A stretch of DNA of 64,000 nucleotides from an uncultured Porticoccus sp. (GTDB lineage Bacteria; Pseudomonadota; Gammaproteobacteria; Pseudomonadales; Porticoccaceae). The notes beneath the pieces are model-generated. The model had not been told where the DNA came from. It was given only the letters and a program-made list of their open reading frames with translations, and did not search any database. The stretch spans positions 1 to 64,000 of the forward strand of contig CAMYLT010000004.1 in NCBI GenBank assembly GCA_947259505.1. The letters run 5' to 3'. Positions 52,813-62,357 of this stretch are shown here, piece by piece. The translations under genes were made by a program, and so were the position numbers. Each line of letters opens with the position of its first letter. The stretch's first letter is position 1.

Positions 52813-54292
52813 GAACCTTTCTTCATTACTGATCGTCACTCTGCTGGCTGCAGTCAGCCCGATCTGCTCTCATGCAGAAGAATTGGATACACTCATTCTT
52901 GATAACGAGGAAGGCGAATTTCTAATCATTGATGAGGCAATGACATCTGCTGAAGAAAGCACTGCCGAGCAGGAGGAAATACTTGTCCTGGACGACGTGA
53001 ATGACGATGCGTTGCTTATTGACGGGGACAGGGAAGATCCTGCGTTCGCCCCACTGTCGCAAACAGACCAGAGTACGATGGGAACGCACTCACAACCTCT
53101 CACCGTAAAAGTCGACAAACTCTGGGTTGAATATGGCCAGTTTACCAAAAATTCCGCCAGTAAAAATCACCAAGGTTACTTGAATTCCATGGCAACAGCG
53201 GAGTGGAAACCCTCCAGCAAATGGGAATTCCATGCATCCATTCGAGCTGATGGATATTCTGAGTCAGGTAGCAATGATTGGGATGATCTCCAGTTAGATT
53301 ACGATGAAATTTATATTCGGTTCAGGACCGACAATTCCATATTTACCCTTGGCTCACAAAAAGTACTTTGGGGCCGGATTGACGAGTTCCCTCCTACAGA
53401 CCGGCTCAGCACACAGGATTTTCGGCGTTTTGTACTTGACGATCTGTCAGACCGTCGCCTTGCTTCTCCTGCTATCCGTATGGAACATTTTTTTAATAAT
53501 AAGAAAATCGATCTGGTTTACTATCCACACTTTCGAGAAGCCCAATTAGCTGACAAAGACAGTATTTGGTATCCGGTCAATAAAGAAACTGGAGAAATAC
53601 TGGGGCTAGACACTACCGACACCGCTGAAGCCATTGTTAAAACCACATCTGTAGCTGAACATGCGCCAAATTCAGACGGTGGCTTTGGCCTTCGATTCAG
53701 CAGCCTCAGCTCCGGCTTTGATTACGCAATAACTGTGCAGAAGGGCCATCAAACTGTTCCCTACTTCAGCTACAACCCCAATGAAAATATCATTGAGGGC
53801 CGATACCCAAGAACCTGGATAATCGGCGGCGACTTTGGTACAGAAGCGCTTGGTGGCACTCTAAAATTTGAAGCCAGCTGGCTAAGCGACACACCTGTAA
53901 CGCGCAAAGATGGCAGATATACCACTGTCGAAAGTGTCAACTGGGGAGTAGCACTGGAGTTATTCCCGGGAGATGGAGATACTCGCCTCAACCTGCAGCT
54001 GACGAGCATTAAACTTTTTGGTGCACCCTCTGTCATGGACCGAGACGAACTCTACTCATTTAACGGCTCCTTAGAGGTCCCTTTTTCAGAAAACCGGTGG
54101 CGTGCAAAAATGCGCTTCAACACAGGGCTTGATGAGAAAGATACCTACTTAAATCCTGAAATTGCTTTCACTGGCTGGGAGGCCCAAGAAGTCTACTTGG
54201 AATTCCATTTTTTTGATGGAGACAAGGGTACACCAGGAGGATTTTATGAAGACAATAACATCCTGACTCTAGGCTGGAGGAAGAGCTTTTGA
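52799..54292 (+). CDS. outer-membrane beta-barrel protein partner of the RND exporter
   Basis: A 497-residue exported protein. The start at 52799 overlaps the upstream gene by 14 bases and has AAAGGA upstream. After the signal (about 1-25), an acidic segment (about 27-85) contains repeated strands LILDNEEGEFLIIDE and ILVLDDVNDDALLIDGD. From about 102 on, alternating strands (YGQF, WKPSSKWEFHASIRADGYSE, IYIRFRTDNSIFTLGSQKVLWGR) and an aromatic C-terminal Phe indicate a transmembrane barrel, DUF1302-like. IRFRTDNSIFTLGSQKV is typical of long barrels. It probably forms the outer-membrane part of the exporter. Confidence 0.76.
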   Translation: MKPTENLSSLLIVTLLAAVSPICSHAEELDTLILDNEEGEFLIIDEAMTSAEESTAEQEEILVLDDVNDDALLIDGDREDPAFAPLSQTDQSTMGTHSQPLTVKVDKLWVEYGQFTKNSASKNHQGYLNSMATAEWKPSSKWEFHASIRADGYSESGSNDWDDLQLDYDEIYIRFRTDNSIFTLGSQKVLWGRIDEFPPTDRLSTQDFRRFVLDDLSDRRLASPAIRMEHFFNNKKIDLVYYPHFREAQLADKDSIWYPVNKETGEILGLDTTDTAEAIVKTTSVAEHAPNSDGGFGLRFSSLSSGFDYAITVQKGHQTVPYFSYNPNENIIEGRYPRTWIIGGDFGTEALGGTLKFEASWLSDTPVTRKDGRYTTVESVNWGVALELFPGDGDTRLNLQLTSIKLFGAPSVMDRDELYSFNGSLEVPFSENRWRAKMRFNTGLDEKDTYLNPEIAFTGWEAQEVYLEFHFFDGDKGTPGGFYEDNNILTLGWRKSF

Positions 54293-54307
54293 ACCTGATT
54301 TCTGTGA

Positions 54308-56944
54308 ATGACTAGTATCAACACTGAATCACATCTCTACCGCCATCGGCTTGCGAACGAACGCAACGCCTTAGCAGTACTTCATGAAGGTATCATCCTA
54401 TTTGCCAATGATGCTTTTTCCAGGCGCCTGGGCTATGACTCAGCGGACGAGCTGGAGGCGACTCCCCTACTTGACCTATTGAGCGGCCTTCGTAAAGAGG
54501 AGATCCGGGACTATCTCCTGAAGGCCAGCCTGACCGAGTATCATGAAACCGACACCCCGCAAGTGCAAGTTATACTGCAACTAAAAAATGGGTCTTCCAA
54601 AAAAGCCACTCTGCATGCCTACCGACGGCGTATTGATGGAGAAGACGTCATTGAGTTACAGCTACTAACAGAAGATGACCTGAAATTTCATAAGCGTTTA
54701 TTGCGCCTGCCATGGAAACTCTACCTCAGTTTTTTATGCTTAATTCTGGTGACAGTACTACCCAATCTCCTACTGCCTAACCTGAATATCAACAATGCAC
54801 CCAAGACTTATCTTCCGGATGACGCTCCGTCAGTATTAATTGACGCACGAGTACGAGAATTCTTTCCTGATGATGAGGTCATCGTATTGCTCTTTGAGGG
54901 CGTGGCACTCTTTTCTGATGGATTTCTGAATGCTTACGATGAATTAGCAGAAGAGCTACAGAACCACCCTCTCATCAATGATGTTATCGCCATCACACGC
55001 CAGGACCATATCAGCGGCTCAGAGGATGGCTTTCTTGTAGAACCCTTGCTCAACCTGAAATACCTCGATGATTCAAAACCGAAAGATCGTCTTAAACACG
55101 CCTTGTCAGACCGGTTTGCCAAAAGCTCATTGGTAGCAGAAGACGGTTCCGCCATTGCGCTGGTGATAATCCCCCAATCTCTGGATGACAGTATCCGACA
55201 CTTGGCCTTGGAAGAAGAAATCACCCAAATGGTGTACAAGCACCAGCTAGGTGGCTACCTAACTGCTATGGCCGGGGAAATAGCTACAGATGTGGCGCAA
55301 ATGCGCGCCATTCTCCATGACAACATGATATTTATTCCCGCCACCGTCGCTGTTGGACTTCTTCTAATTTGGTGGTTATTCCACCGTTGGATCGCTGTCA
55401 TCGTGACAGGGGTCGTAACAAGCGCGGTAGTGAGTTCAACTATCGCCTTCTACGTTCTCTTTCAACAACCATTTAACTCCATTGCCGGCATTATCCCCCC
55501 CCTGCTATCCGCGCTGACGATTGCATCATTAGTACACTTTTTCAATGCCCTTCACTATGCATCCAAACGAGGCCTTGCGGGAAAAGAGAGAGTGCAATCT
55601 GCTCTCAAGGAAATCAGGCGACCTGCGCTGTTCAGTGCACTGACAACATCGGCGGGTTTGGCATCATTGGGGCTGAGCCCCATTCCACCGATCAGCACAT
55701 TTGGCTTGACCTCCGCCGTTGGCGTCTTTCTTATTTACCTGATCGTGATATATATCCTGCCACCTATCTTTGCTCGCTTCGACTACCAACAATGGCCTAC
55801 TCGTAAAGCAGGACTCGCCTTAATAGATGTCCTGGTCAGAAAACTGTTTCATCTCGGAATCCGTTACCCTATATGGGTATTAAGTATCACTTTCCTCGCT
55901 TTGCTGGCAGGTATTCCGCAAATTTTAAAAGTAAACGTCGAAACCAATATTCTTGAATTTTTTTCACCCAGCCACCCTCTGCGTATTGCAACCACTGAGA
56001 TTGAAGAGAAACTGGTGGGCACAACCCCTCTTGAAGTGATTTTCAGTGCCGACCCATCATCATCGCTCATTCAACCTAAAACACTTAACGATATTAAGCA
56101 GTTTCAACTTTGGCTAGGTGATCAGTCAGAAGTTGACAAAGATATCTCTATTGTCGACTTTGTGGAGGAGATGAACTGGGGCTTTCATGCAGAAAACAAC
56201 ACGTTTCGTCGCATCCCGGACGATCCTGACTTAATCAGCCAGTACCTTTTTATCTATGATGGCACCGATCTTTTCGACTTTATTGATGAAGATTTTCGCA
56301 TAACCCGAGTGGCTCTCAACGCCAACGTCCATGGCGCTAATCAGATAAATCATTTGATGCAACGAATTGAACAGTTTTTGCAAGCTCACCCTGTAACAGG
56401 CACGCAATGGGAGATTTCCGGAGCAGGCAGGTTATTTGCCGATCAGGAACGTCTACTCATTAAGGGCCAAATCTACAGTCTGGGCGGTGCACTACTATTA
56501 ATATTTTTGCTGATGCTGTGGCTCTGGAGATCTCTGCGGGATACCGCTGTCTGCATGATTCCAAACATTTCACCCATTTTGCTGATTTTTATCATCATGG
56601 GCTTTCTAGGCATCTGGCTGGACATGGCAACGGCTATGATCGCCAGCGTTGCTGTGGGCATCGCCATCGACGATACCATTCACATTTTCCATGGCTTCAT
56701 TTATCGCGTCAGAAAAGGCCACAACCCAACACTTGCCCTCGTGCGAACATACGGACAAGCCGGACGGGCCGTTATGACCACATCCGTCATTTTATGTGCC
56801 CAATTCTCCCTGCTACTTGCGAGCGCTTTTGTGCCGATGGGGCATTTCGGGGCGCTGACAAGTGTTGGGCTGCTCACGGCCCTGGTTTTTGACTTACTAC
56901 TACTCCCCGCACTACTGACCGTGGTCTATAGAAAGCGAGTTTAA
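54308..56944 (+). CDS. RND/MMPL exporter with N-terminal PAS-like domain
   Basis: An 878-residue fusion. Residues about 17-120 look like a PAS domain: AVLHEGIILFANDAFSRRLGYDS (given as LHEGIILFANDAFSRRLGY) is a classic PAS opening, then VQVILQLKNGSSKKATLHAY and IDGEDVIELQLL. Residues about 138-156 form the first membrane helix, after which the MMPL layout repeats twice with large periplasmic loops. GIAIDDTIHIFHGF near 790 is the conserved transport helix. The PAS domain is cytoplasmic by topology and may gate transport by a ligand or redox signal. It is the third gene of the LolA-like/barrel/RND operon. Cargo is unknown. Confidence 0.82.
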   Translation: MTSINTESHLYRHRLANERNALAVLHEGIILFANDAFSRRLGYDSADELEATPLLDLLSGLRKEEIRDYLLKASLTEYHETDTPQVQVILQLKNGSSKKATLHAYRRRIDGEDVIELQLLTEDDLKFHKRLLRLPWKLYLSFLCLILVTVLPNLLLPNLNINNAPKTYLPDDAPSVLIDARVREFFPDDEVIVLLFEGVALFSDGFLNAYDELAEELQNHPLINDVIAITRQDHISGSEDGFLVEPLLNLKYLDDSKPKDRLKHALSDRFAKSSLVAEDGSAIALVIIPQSLDDSIRHLALEEEITQMVYKHQLGGYLTAMAGEIATDVAQMRAILHDNMIFIPATVAVGLLLIWWLFHRWIAVIVTGVVTSAVVSSTIAFYVLFQQPFNSIAGIIPPLLSALTIASLVHFFNALHYASKRGLAGKERVQSALKEIRRPALFSALTTSAGLASLGLSPIPPISTFGLTSAVGVFLIYLIVIYILPPIFARFDYQQWPTRKAGLALIDVLVRKLFHLGIRYPIWVLSITFLALLAGIPQILKVNVETNILEFFSPSHPLRIATTEIEEKLVGTTPLEVIFSADPSSSLIQPKTLNDIKQFQLWLGDQSEVDKDISIVDFVEEMNWGFHAENNTFRRIPDDPDLISQYLFIYDGTDLFDFIDEDFRITRVALNANVHGANQINHLMQRIEQFLQAHPVTGTQWEISGAGRLFADQERLLIKGQIYSLGGALLLIFLLMLWLWRSLRDTAVCMIPNISPILLIFIIMGFLGIWLDMATAMIASVAVGIAIDDTIHIFHGFIYRVRKGHNPTLALVRTYGQAGRAVMTTSVILCAQFSLLLASAFVPMGHFGALTSVGLLTALVFDLLLLPALLTVVYRKRV

Positions 56945-56947
56945 AGT

Positions 56948-59725
56948 TCAGTTTTTTGAGGTGAGCGTCTTCAGCAACTGCTCGGCCTCGGCTCGGTTTG
57001 CAAAGCTTTTAGCATCAACTAACAAGGATTTCAGCGTGTTGATAGCCGCCTCATCATTACCTGCGGCACTATTAATCATGGCACTGTGATAAAGAATTGA
57101 GGCATCCCCCTTACTTTGAGACACAGCGCGCTCTATGGTTCGCTGCGCCCGCACAGTCTCACCATTTTTCAACAGGACTACTGCCAAGGTATCCAGTGTT
57201 TCAGCAGTCTGGCCACCGAATTCAACTGCTTTCTCCACATACAGCAATGCCTTTTTGGGGTCTAAATCCTGAAGCAACCATGCAAGATTATTCAACGCAA
57301 GGTAGTGCTGAGGGGCTATTTTCAGAATAGCCATGTATTCATCTACTGCCCGGTCATTTTCACCTTTGCCCATATAAAGCGTTGCCAATTCAAGTCGCAC
57401 GGAAGTGTCTTGGGGGTGCTGCTTCAGCCAATTTTCCATCATTTCCTGAGAACCACTTCGATCGCCCATAATCCAGTGCTGCTGAGATAGAACTAACATA
57501 TTTCTCGAGGTTGGCGACTTTTCAAATGCCTGAGCAGACAAAGATAACGCCTTTTCTGCTTCCCCATCACGCATTGCTTGAACTGCACCGAGTTGTAGAA
57601 CTTCCGGGTGCTCCGGTGCCAATTTTTTTAATGCCGCCAAGTTCTCATCGGCAAGATCCTTTTCGTTTTGGCTAAACAGCATACGAGTCAGCTCAATGCG
57701 AGGTTCCAGGTAAGCTGGAGACATTTCAATTGCCTTTTCAAACTCTGCTCGCTCCCTATCCCTCTCACCTAGACCTCGATAAGTCATACCTAGATGATAA
57801 TGTGGCTGTGGTGCATGTGGTCTCATATTTGCCAGCTTCTCAAACGTCGCCCTGGCATCCTGATACTCTTTTCTATCAAGAAATGACATGCCAGCCACAT
57901 TCAATACGTCGGGAAGGTCTTGCATGGATTGATCAAGTGGGCCGAGAACTACGGGAACTTGCTCAGGCTGCCCCTTAGCCAGATATAAACGGGCCAGCAT
58001 CACTCTTGGCTCAACTTCCTTGGGATGTATTTCCATTGCCTTTTTCAGCTGGCTCTCCATGCCCTTATAATCTTTTTGTAACTCTGACAAGGCTGCCTGC
58101 TTTAACAGCGTTGGCAAATGATCAGGGTGGGTTTTAAGGATGGCTTCGTAGTGAATGCGAGCATCATTGAACTTTTCCTCCCGAATAGACAAAAAGGCTA
58201 ATTTTTCATTTGCGGTCGGATCATCCTCTGCAATCTCAAGCGCTTTGTTATAAGCAAGGCGTGCATCAACCAGATTATCTTGTGAAAGGTAAATTTCACC
58301 ACGTAAATTATAGGGAGCCACGCTACCAGGATTTTTTGTTCGATAGGCATCTACCGCATTTAGCGCCGCCTTGATATCACCTTGTCTTAGGTGTGCCGAG
58401 ACCAACAGTAAATCAGCTTCCTCAAACTCCGGATCCAATCTCAAAGCAGTTTCAATATGCTCAAGACTAGCCGCCACATCCCCACTAACCAAGAATCCTG
58501 CACCTAAACGGCTATGCGCTGCAGGGGAATCTGGATGTAGTGCGACGACCCTTGCCAAAAGATCAAGACTTTCCTTGGTTTTGCCTTGTCGCAACAAAAC
58601 GCCCGCGAGAGTATTCAAAGCATCAACATCCCCGGCATTTGCATCCACTACCGGGCGAATCAACTCCTCTGCCTCAGAGAAGTTACCTTCTTGCAACTTC
58701 ATGGACGCCAACAATTTACGCCCCGGAACACTATTGGGCGCGATGGAAAGATAACGGTATGAGTAGTCTTCTGCCTGAGCGGTATTTCCCAAGTTATTGT
58801 GCGCGACGGCAAGATAAAACAACGCCATGGGGTAGCGATTTTCATCTATCTGGGCTATGTCAAAAGCAGTGACAGCATCCTTCATGTTTCCCTCACGAAA
58901 CAATAGAATACCGTTTAAATACTGCCCCCCCGGACTTTTTGGAGCCCGTTTTAGCAGTACCGCTGCGTCTTCTTTTGCACCACTTAGATTTTCATTCTGC
59001 AGTCTTACCAACCCTCTCTTATAATAATCATCAAGACGAGTATCATCACTTTCCAGTGCTCGACTATAGGCCTCTTCCGCAGCTTTTGGATTCAGATCGT
59101 GTAGTTCAATATCACCCAACAGGCTCCAAGCCGGAGCATAGTCCGGTGCAATCTCTATTACTCTTCCAATCAACGGCCTGACACCAGCCCAATTCCCATT
59201 TGACACAATGCCCTGTAATTTAGCCTGAGCTAACATTACAAAAGGTGACTCAGGTGTTGCGACCAAAGCTTTTTCGATCAATTTTTCAGCTTCTTTAACA
59301 TTACCACGCACTAACTTGCTCAGCCCCTGCGCTGCAAGCACAGTAGCCTGAGCCTCTCCAGAAAGACCGTCGACATTCAAGGAGTCCAACGACTTGATAT
59401 CATTGAGAGCAAGGTATGACTGCGCCAGTAGAGGAAAGACATCCTTGTCCGATTGGCCAAGTTCATGCGCCTTCACTAATTCTTTGACGGCATCAGGGTA
59501 GCCCCCTCTCTCAAAATAAAGCTTACCGAGCATCCAGCGGGCCTGCTGGTTATTTCCATTTTTTTGGAGGGCATTCTTTAATTCAATGACTGCGGCCTTC
59601 TGCTTTCCCTCAGACAAATACATCTTTGCTTGGTCTACCTCCTTACTGCCTGTCATATCACCACTACAGGCAAGCAACAGCCCTGCTATCAACACAAGTA
59701 AACCGCTTCGAATGCACATACTCAT
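56948..59725 (-). CDS. prsT: PEP-CTERM system TPR-repeat lipoprotein PrsT
   Basis: A 925-residue lipoprotein with lipobox LLAC (Cys20). The mature part is a nearly unbroken array of TPR helices (for example KMYLSEGKQKAAVIELKNAL and YAPAWSLLGDIELHDLNPKA). This fits TIGR02917, the TPR protein of PEP-CTERM/exosortase systems, in length and in its opening LSEGKQKAAVIELKNALQKN (given here in part). In other genomes it sits near prsK/prsR and the EPS genes. It may scaffold polysaccharide or protein export. It is convergent with the RND gene, only three bases apart. Confidence 0.88.
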   Translation of the reverse strand: MSMCIRSGLLVLIAGLLLACSGDMTGSKEVDQAKMYLSEGKQKAAVIELKNALQKNGNNQQARWMLGKLYFERGGYPDAVKELVKAHELGQSDKDVFPLLAQSYLALNDIKSLDSLNVDGLSGEAQATVLAAQGLSKLVRGNVKEAEKLIEKALVATPESPFVMLAQAKLQGIVSNGNWAGVRPLIGRVIEIAPDYAPAWSLLGDIELHDLNPKAAEEAYSRALESDDTRLDDYYKRGLVRLQNENLSGAKEDAAVLLKRAPKSPGGQYLNGILLFREGNMKDAVTAFDIAQIDENRYPMALFYLAVAHNNLGNTAQAEDYSYRYLSIAPNSVPGRKLLASMKLQEGNFSEAEELIRPVVDANAGDVDALNTLAGVLLRQGKTKESLDLLARVVALHPDSPAAHSRLGAGFLVSGDVAASLEHIETALRLDPEFEEADLLLVSAHLRQGDIKAALNAVDAYRTKNPGSVAPYNLRGEIYLSQDNLVDARLAYNKALEIAEDDPTANEKLAFLSIREEKFNDARIHYEAILKTHPDHLPTLLKQAALSELQKDYKGMESQLKKAMEIHPKEVEPRVMLARLYLAKGQPEQVPVVLGPLDQSMQDLPDVLNVAGMSFLDRKEYQDARATFEKLANMRPHAPQPHYHLGMTYRGLGERDRERAEFEKAIEMSPAYLEPRIELTRMLFSQNEKDLADENLAALKKLAPEHPEVLQLGAVQAMRDGEAEKALSLSAQAFEKSPTSRNMLVLSQQHWIMGDRSGSQEMMENWLKQHPQDTSVRLELATLYMGKGENDRAVDEYMAILKIAPQHYLALNNLAWLLQDLDPKKALLYVEKAVEFGGQTAETLDTLAVVLLKNGETVRAQRTIERAVSQSKGDASILYHSAMINSAAGNDEAAINTLKSLLVDAKSFANRAEAEQLLKTLTSKN

Positions 59726-59917
59726 AAAAAAATCCCTTTGCGACCGCCAAACACTTCGTTTTAGATTTAAGAGAAGACGTTATACAACATGACTAAAAAT
59801 GAACCTCGATAGTAAAAGGTAGGGAGCATACAAAGCAAACCTACCAATCAAACAAATTTGATAACAGTATGGAACAATCGCTGTTCATCCCCAAAACTTT
59901 CATATTAAAAAATCAGC

Positions 59918-59945
59918 AAAAAAAACGGCGACCATATGGTCGCCG
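59918..59945 (-). terminator. rho-independent terminator of the PEP-CTERM gene
   Basis: On the minus strand, CGGCGACCATATGGTCGCCG (59926-59945) is a perfect palindrome followed by eight T residues. It lies 30 bases after the stop of the PEP-CTERM gene. Confidence 0.9.
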
Positions 59946-59974
59946 CTTTCTTTAACGCTTAAACGCTAATCAGA

Positions 59975-60895
59975 TCAAGCAGAAAGACCCGCTTGCGTTT
60001 TTCTGCGACGAACCAAACCCATCAGCAACAAGCTACCAGCCAACAAGGCAAGAGTTGCAGGCTCAGGAATGAAGTTCTCAGTTGCAACAATCGCAAATGC
60101 CAGCGCGAATGCATTGGCCTGATTTTCAAAGGTAGTAAAGCCAATACAATCAGCGCCAGCACCTACAGCCGCACACGCCGCATCACTCAGGACACCCAGA
60201 CCAGGTGCAGTGATGTAAACATCGTAGGTGTAGATATCATCGATAAAGCTGTCGATCAAGAAGGCAACAATTGATCCGTTAAGAATCGTGGGGAGACCCA
60301 ACAAACCACCGGAAAGTGCGAAAATATCGCCACATCCAAACTCGGCACTATAAGCAACACCCTCAGGGCAAGAAGCAGGAGAACCTATATTGTTAGTTGT
60401 TTCTTGGAAATCAATGCCAAAAGTAATTTGCTGCGTATGATCAGTGCCACCACCAAATGGAGACAGAACCACATAATCCTGAGCAGTAGTGCTATCCAAA
60501 GAAGTGCCTGTGATAACGAAGTTATTGTGCACGACCACGGGGCCCAAACCAAAAGTAACAGCATTCAGGTCAGTAGAGGTGACAATGTTACCCTGAACCA
60601 GCGTATTGCTAGGCGTGGTTGAATCACCCCCTGTAGGATTGATAACCAGACTACTCACTTTGTTAAAAGTGTTTGAGGCAGTACCCCAACTCAGCTTGGT
60701 ATAACCATCAACGTCAGTCACACCTGCTGTCGCACCTTCTTTAACAACCCCTGCAGGAGCAATGGGCTCAACCCACTCAAACTCTTGGGTGTAATCAAAG
60801 GAGGCAATGGGGTCTGCCATAGCTGCCGAAGCCACCAAGGCGGAGGCAAGGCCCGCACCGACAGCCAGCTTTTTAATAAATTTATATGCTTTCAT
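59975..60895 (-). CDS. PEP-CTERM sorting-signal protein (THxN-like family)
   Basis: A 306-residue exported protein. A signal peptide (about 1-27, ending AMADP) starts the protein, and the sorting signal ends it: PEP at 277-279, hydrophobic ATLALLAGSLLLMGLV, then RRRK. The central part has VHNNFVITGTSLDSTTAQDY and TFGIDFQETTNN, resembling the THxN family of PEP-CTERM proteins with VHNN instead of THxN. Exosortase would cleave it and attach or release it outside the cell. Its promoter is a sigma-54 type (61008-61023). Function is unknown; such proteins are linked to extracellular matrix and floc formation. Confidence 0.86.
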   Translation of the reverse strand: MKAYKFIKKLAVGAGLASALVASAAMADPIASFDYTQEFEWVEPIAPAGVVKEGATAGVTDVDGYTKLSWGTASNTFNKVSSLVINPTGGDSTTPSNTLVQGNIVTSTDLNAVTFGLGPVVVHNNFVITGTSLDSTTAQDYVVLSPFGGGTDHTQQITFGIDFQETTNNIGSPASCPEGVAYSAEFGCGDIFALSGGLLGLPTILNGSIVAFLIDSFIDDIYTYDVYITAPGLGVLSDAACAAVGAGADCIGFTTFENQANAFALAFAIVATENFIPEPATLALLAGSLLLMGLVRRRKTQAGLSA

Positions 60896-61007
60896 TTACT
60901 TTCTCCTTCCAGAACTGTAACAGTTCCATTGTTTGTGTTCGCAATGACGACTACACGTTGTATCCAGTAATGCAGACTCAACTTGATTTATCTACACCCT
61001 GTAGTAA

Positions 61008-61023
61008 AGCACCAATCGTGCCA
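61008..61023 (-). promoter_or_regulatory. sigma-54 promoter of the PEP-CTERM gene
   Basis: On the minus strand the sequence TGGCACGATTGGTGCT matches the sigma-54 consensus TGGCACGRNNNTTGCW in all but one defined position, with GG and GC at the correct spacing. It lies about 110 bases before the PEP-CTERM start. In floc-forming bacteria, PEP-CTERM genes are known to depend on RpoN and the PrsK/PrsR two-component system, so this fits. Confidence 0.72.
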
Positions 61024-61183
61024 ACCGACGGACCATTCGCAAAAAAAATCTCAACACACTGATCTATAACAACTTTATTATTTCCGCGCTTTTCTAAGAC
61101 CACCGATCACACAGCTCCACTGCCACTGATGTAAAAAAATCTGACAGCACATCTGCTCTAATGAACAAGACTAGTTTTTTAGC

Positions 61184-62353
61184 GTGCCTGAAGCCAATGT
61201 TGCTTTTATTTTTGACCGCACAGAACAAGCTGACCATAATTCTCTGATGATGAATCAAGCCGATCTTTTATCCCTCGTTTCAGCTGCCCATAAAGCCCCC
61301 TCTGCTGACAACTCCCAGCCTCTACATTTTATTTGGGATGGAGAAGTACTCTCCATCCGATACGACGAGACAAGGGTGGAAGGGCGGACCTTCCCTGCCG
61401 ACAATCCCGCCACAATCCTTTCTGTCGGTGCTGCCGTTGAAAATATTTATAATAAGGCTCATCAACTCAACTTGAGTACAGATATAACTTGGTGGCCTAG
61501 GGGCGTTTCAGATATAAGTTATTATGCTGACATACGTTTCAAAAAAGCGGACTCTCCTATTAACTCCGCAACGACGAATGTGGATGAGGCTCCGTGTCGT
61601 CATACAAACCGCTTCCCCTATCACAAGACCCGCCTTCCCGCTTCTACCTTGGTCCCTTTACGACAACTTAACGAAAATCACGCCCGGCTTGTTATCATTG
61701 ATGGCCGAGAAGAAATCAAAAAAATTGGCGACATAGTTCGAAAGGCATCGGAAATTCGCTTCCAAACCAGGGAGGTTCACGAATGGCTGGGAGAAAGTTT
61801 ACGCTTTTCCGAGAAGGGTGTAAGAAATTCCGACGGTCTTGATGTGCGCACATTGGGCTTGCCCCCAGGAGGCACTCTACTTCTTAGATTCATTCGTAGC
61901 TGGAAGCGAATGTCATTTCTGAACCGCTTTGGCCTCTATAAAGTGTTGTCACGAATCGATGCCGCGCCGGTGAGTTCTGCTCCGGCCTTGATGGCCATCA
62001 TTTCACCTTCGGGGGCAGATGATATCGTTTCAGCAGGACGGCTTTTGAATAGGGGATGGATATATATAAATAGTGAGCAGATCGCGGCTCATCCTTACTA
62101 CGTCATCACAGACCAACTGGTCAGGCTTGAGACGAAATCTGTTCCAACATCACTTATAAGGCAAGCAAACACGCTAAAAAGTGAATGTGCAGCATTGTTT
62201 AATCTGGCGGAGGGGGAACGCCTGCAAATGCTCCTAAGACTTGGATACCCCAAACGGGAAGCACCGCCGCAATCTATGCGATTGCCAATAGAAGCAATTT
62301 TTACGGACCTCACCGCCCCTAATTCGGAAGATGCGCCAGGCAATATCTGTTAG
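61184..62353 (+). CDS. nitroreductase-like flavoprotein (Acg/MoeY C-terminal half type)
   Basis: A protein of up to 389 residues. The motif HKAPSADNSQPLHFIWDGEV (about 34-53) corresponds to the PSxxNxQPW block of Acg/Rv3131-type nitroreductases, and CRHTNRFPYHKTRL near 140 resembles the RRTxR block of that group. The rest is less typical. It could reduce or oxidise a small-molecule substrate with FMN. The start is uncertain: GTG at 61184 gives 389 residues and ATG at 61247 or 61250 gives about 368; neither has a clear ribosome site. It faces the ThiF-like gene with a four-base gap. Together they correspond to the two halves of Rv1355c/MoeY-type proteins. Confidence 0.7.
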   Translation: MPEANVAFIFDRTEQADHNSLMMNQADLLSLVSAAHKAPSADNSQPLHFIWDGEVLSIRYDETRVEGRTFPADNPATILSVGAAVENIYNKAHQLNLSTDITWWPRGVSDISYYADIRFKKADSPINSATTNVDEAPCRHTNRFPYHKTRLPASTLVPLRQLNENHARLVIIDGREEIKKIGDIVRKASEIRFQTREVHEWLGESLRFSEKGVRNSDGLDVRTLGLPPGGTLLLRFIRSWKRMSFLNRFGLYKVLSRIDAAPVSSAPALMAIISPSGADDIVSAGRLLNRGWIYINSEQIAAHPYYVITDQLVRLETKSVPTSLIRQANTLKSECAALFNLAEGERLQMLLRLGYPKREAPPQSMRLPIEAIFTDLTAPNSEDAPGNIC

Positions 62354-62357
62354 GAGC

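Noticed and set aside
59726-59974. Sigma-54 promoter upstream of prsT
   Set aside because: The only GG...GC candidate has wrong spacing; no convincing match was found here.
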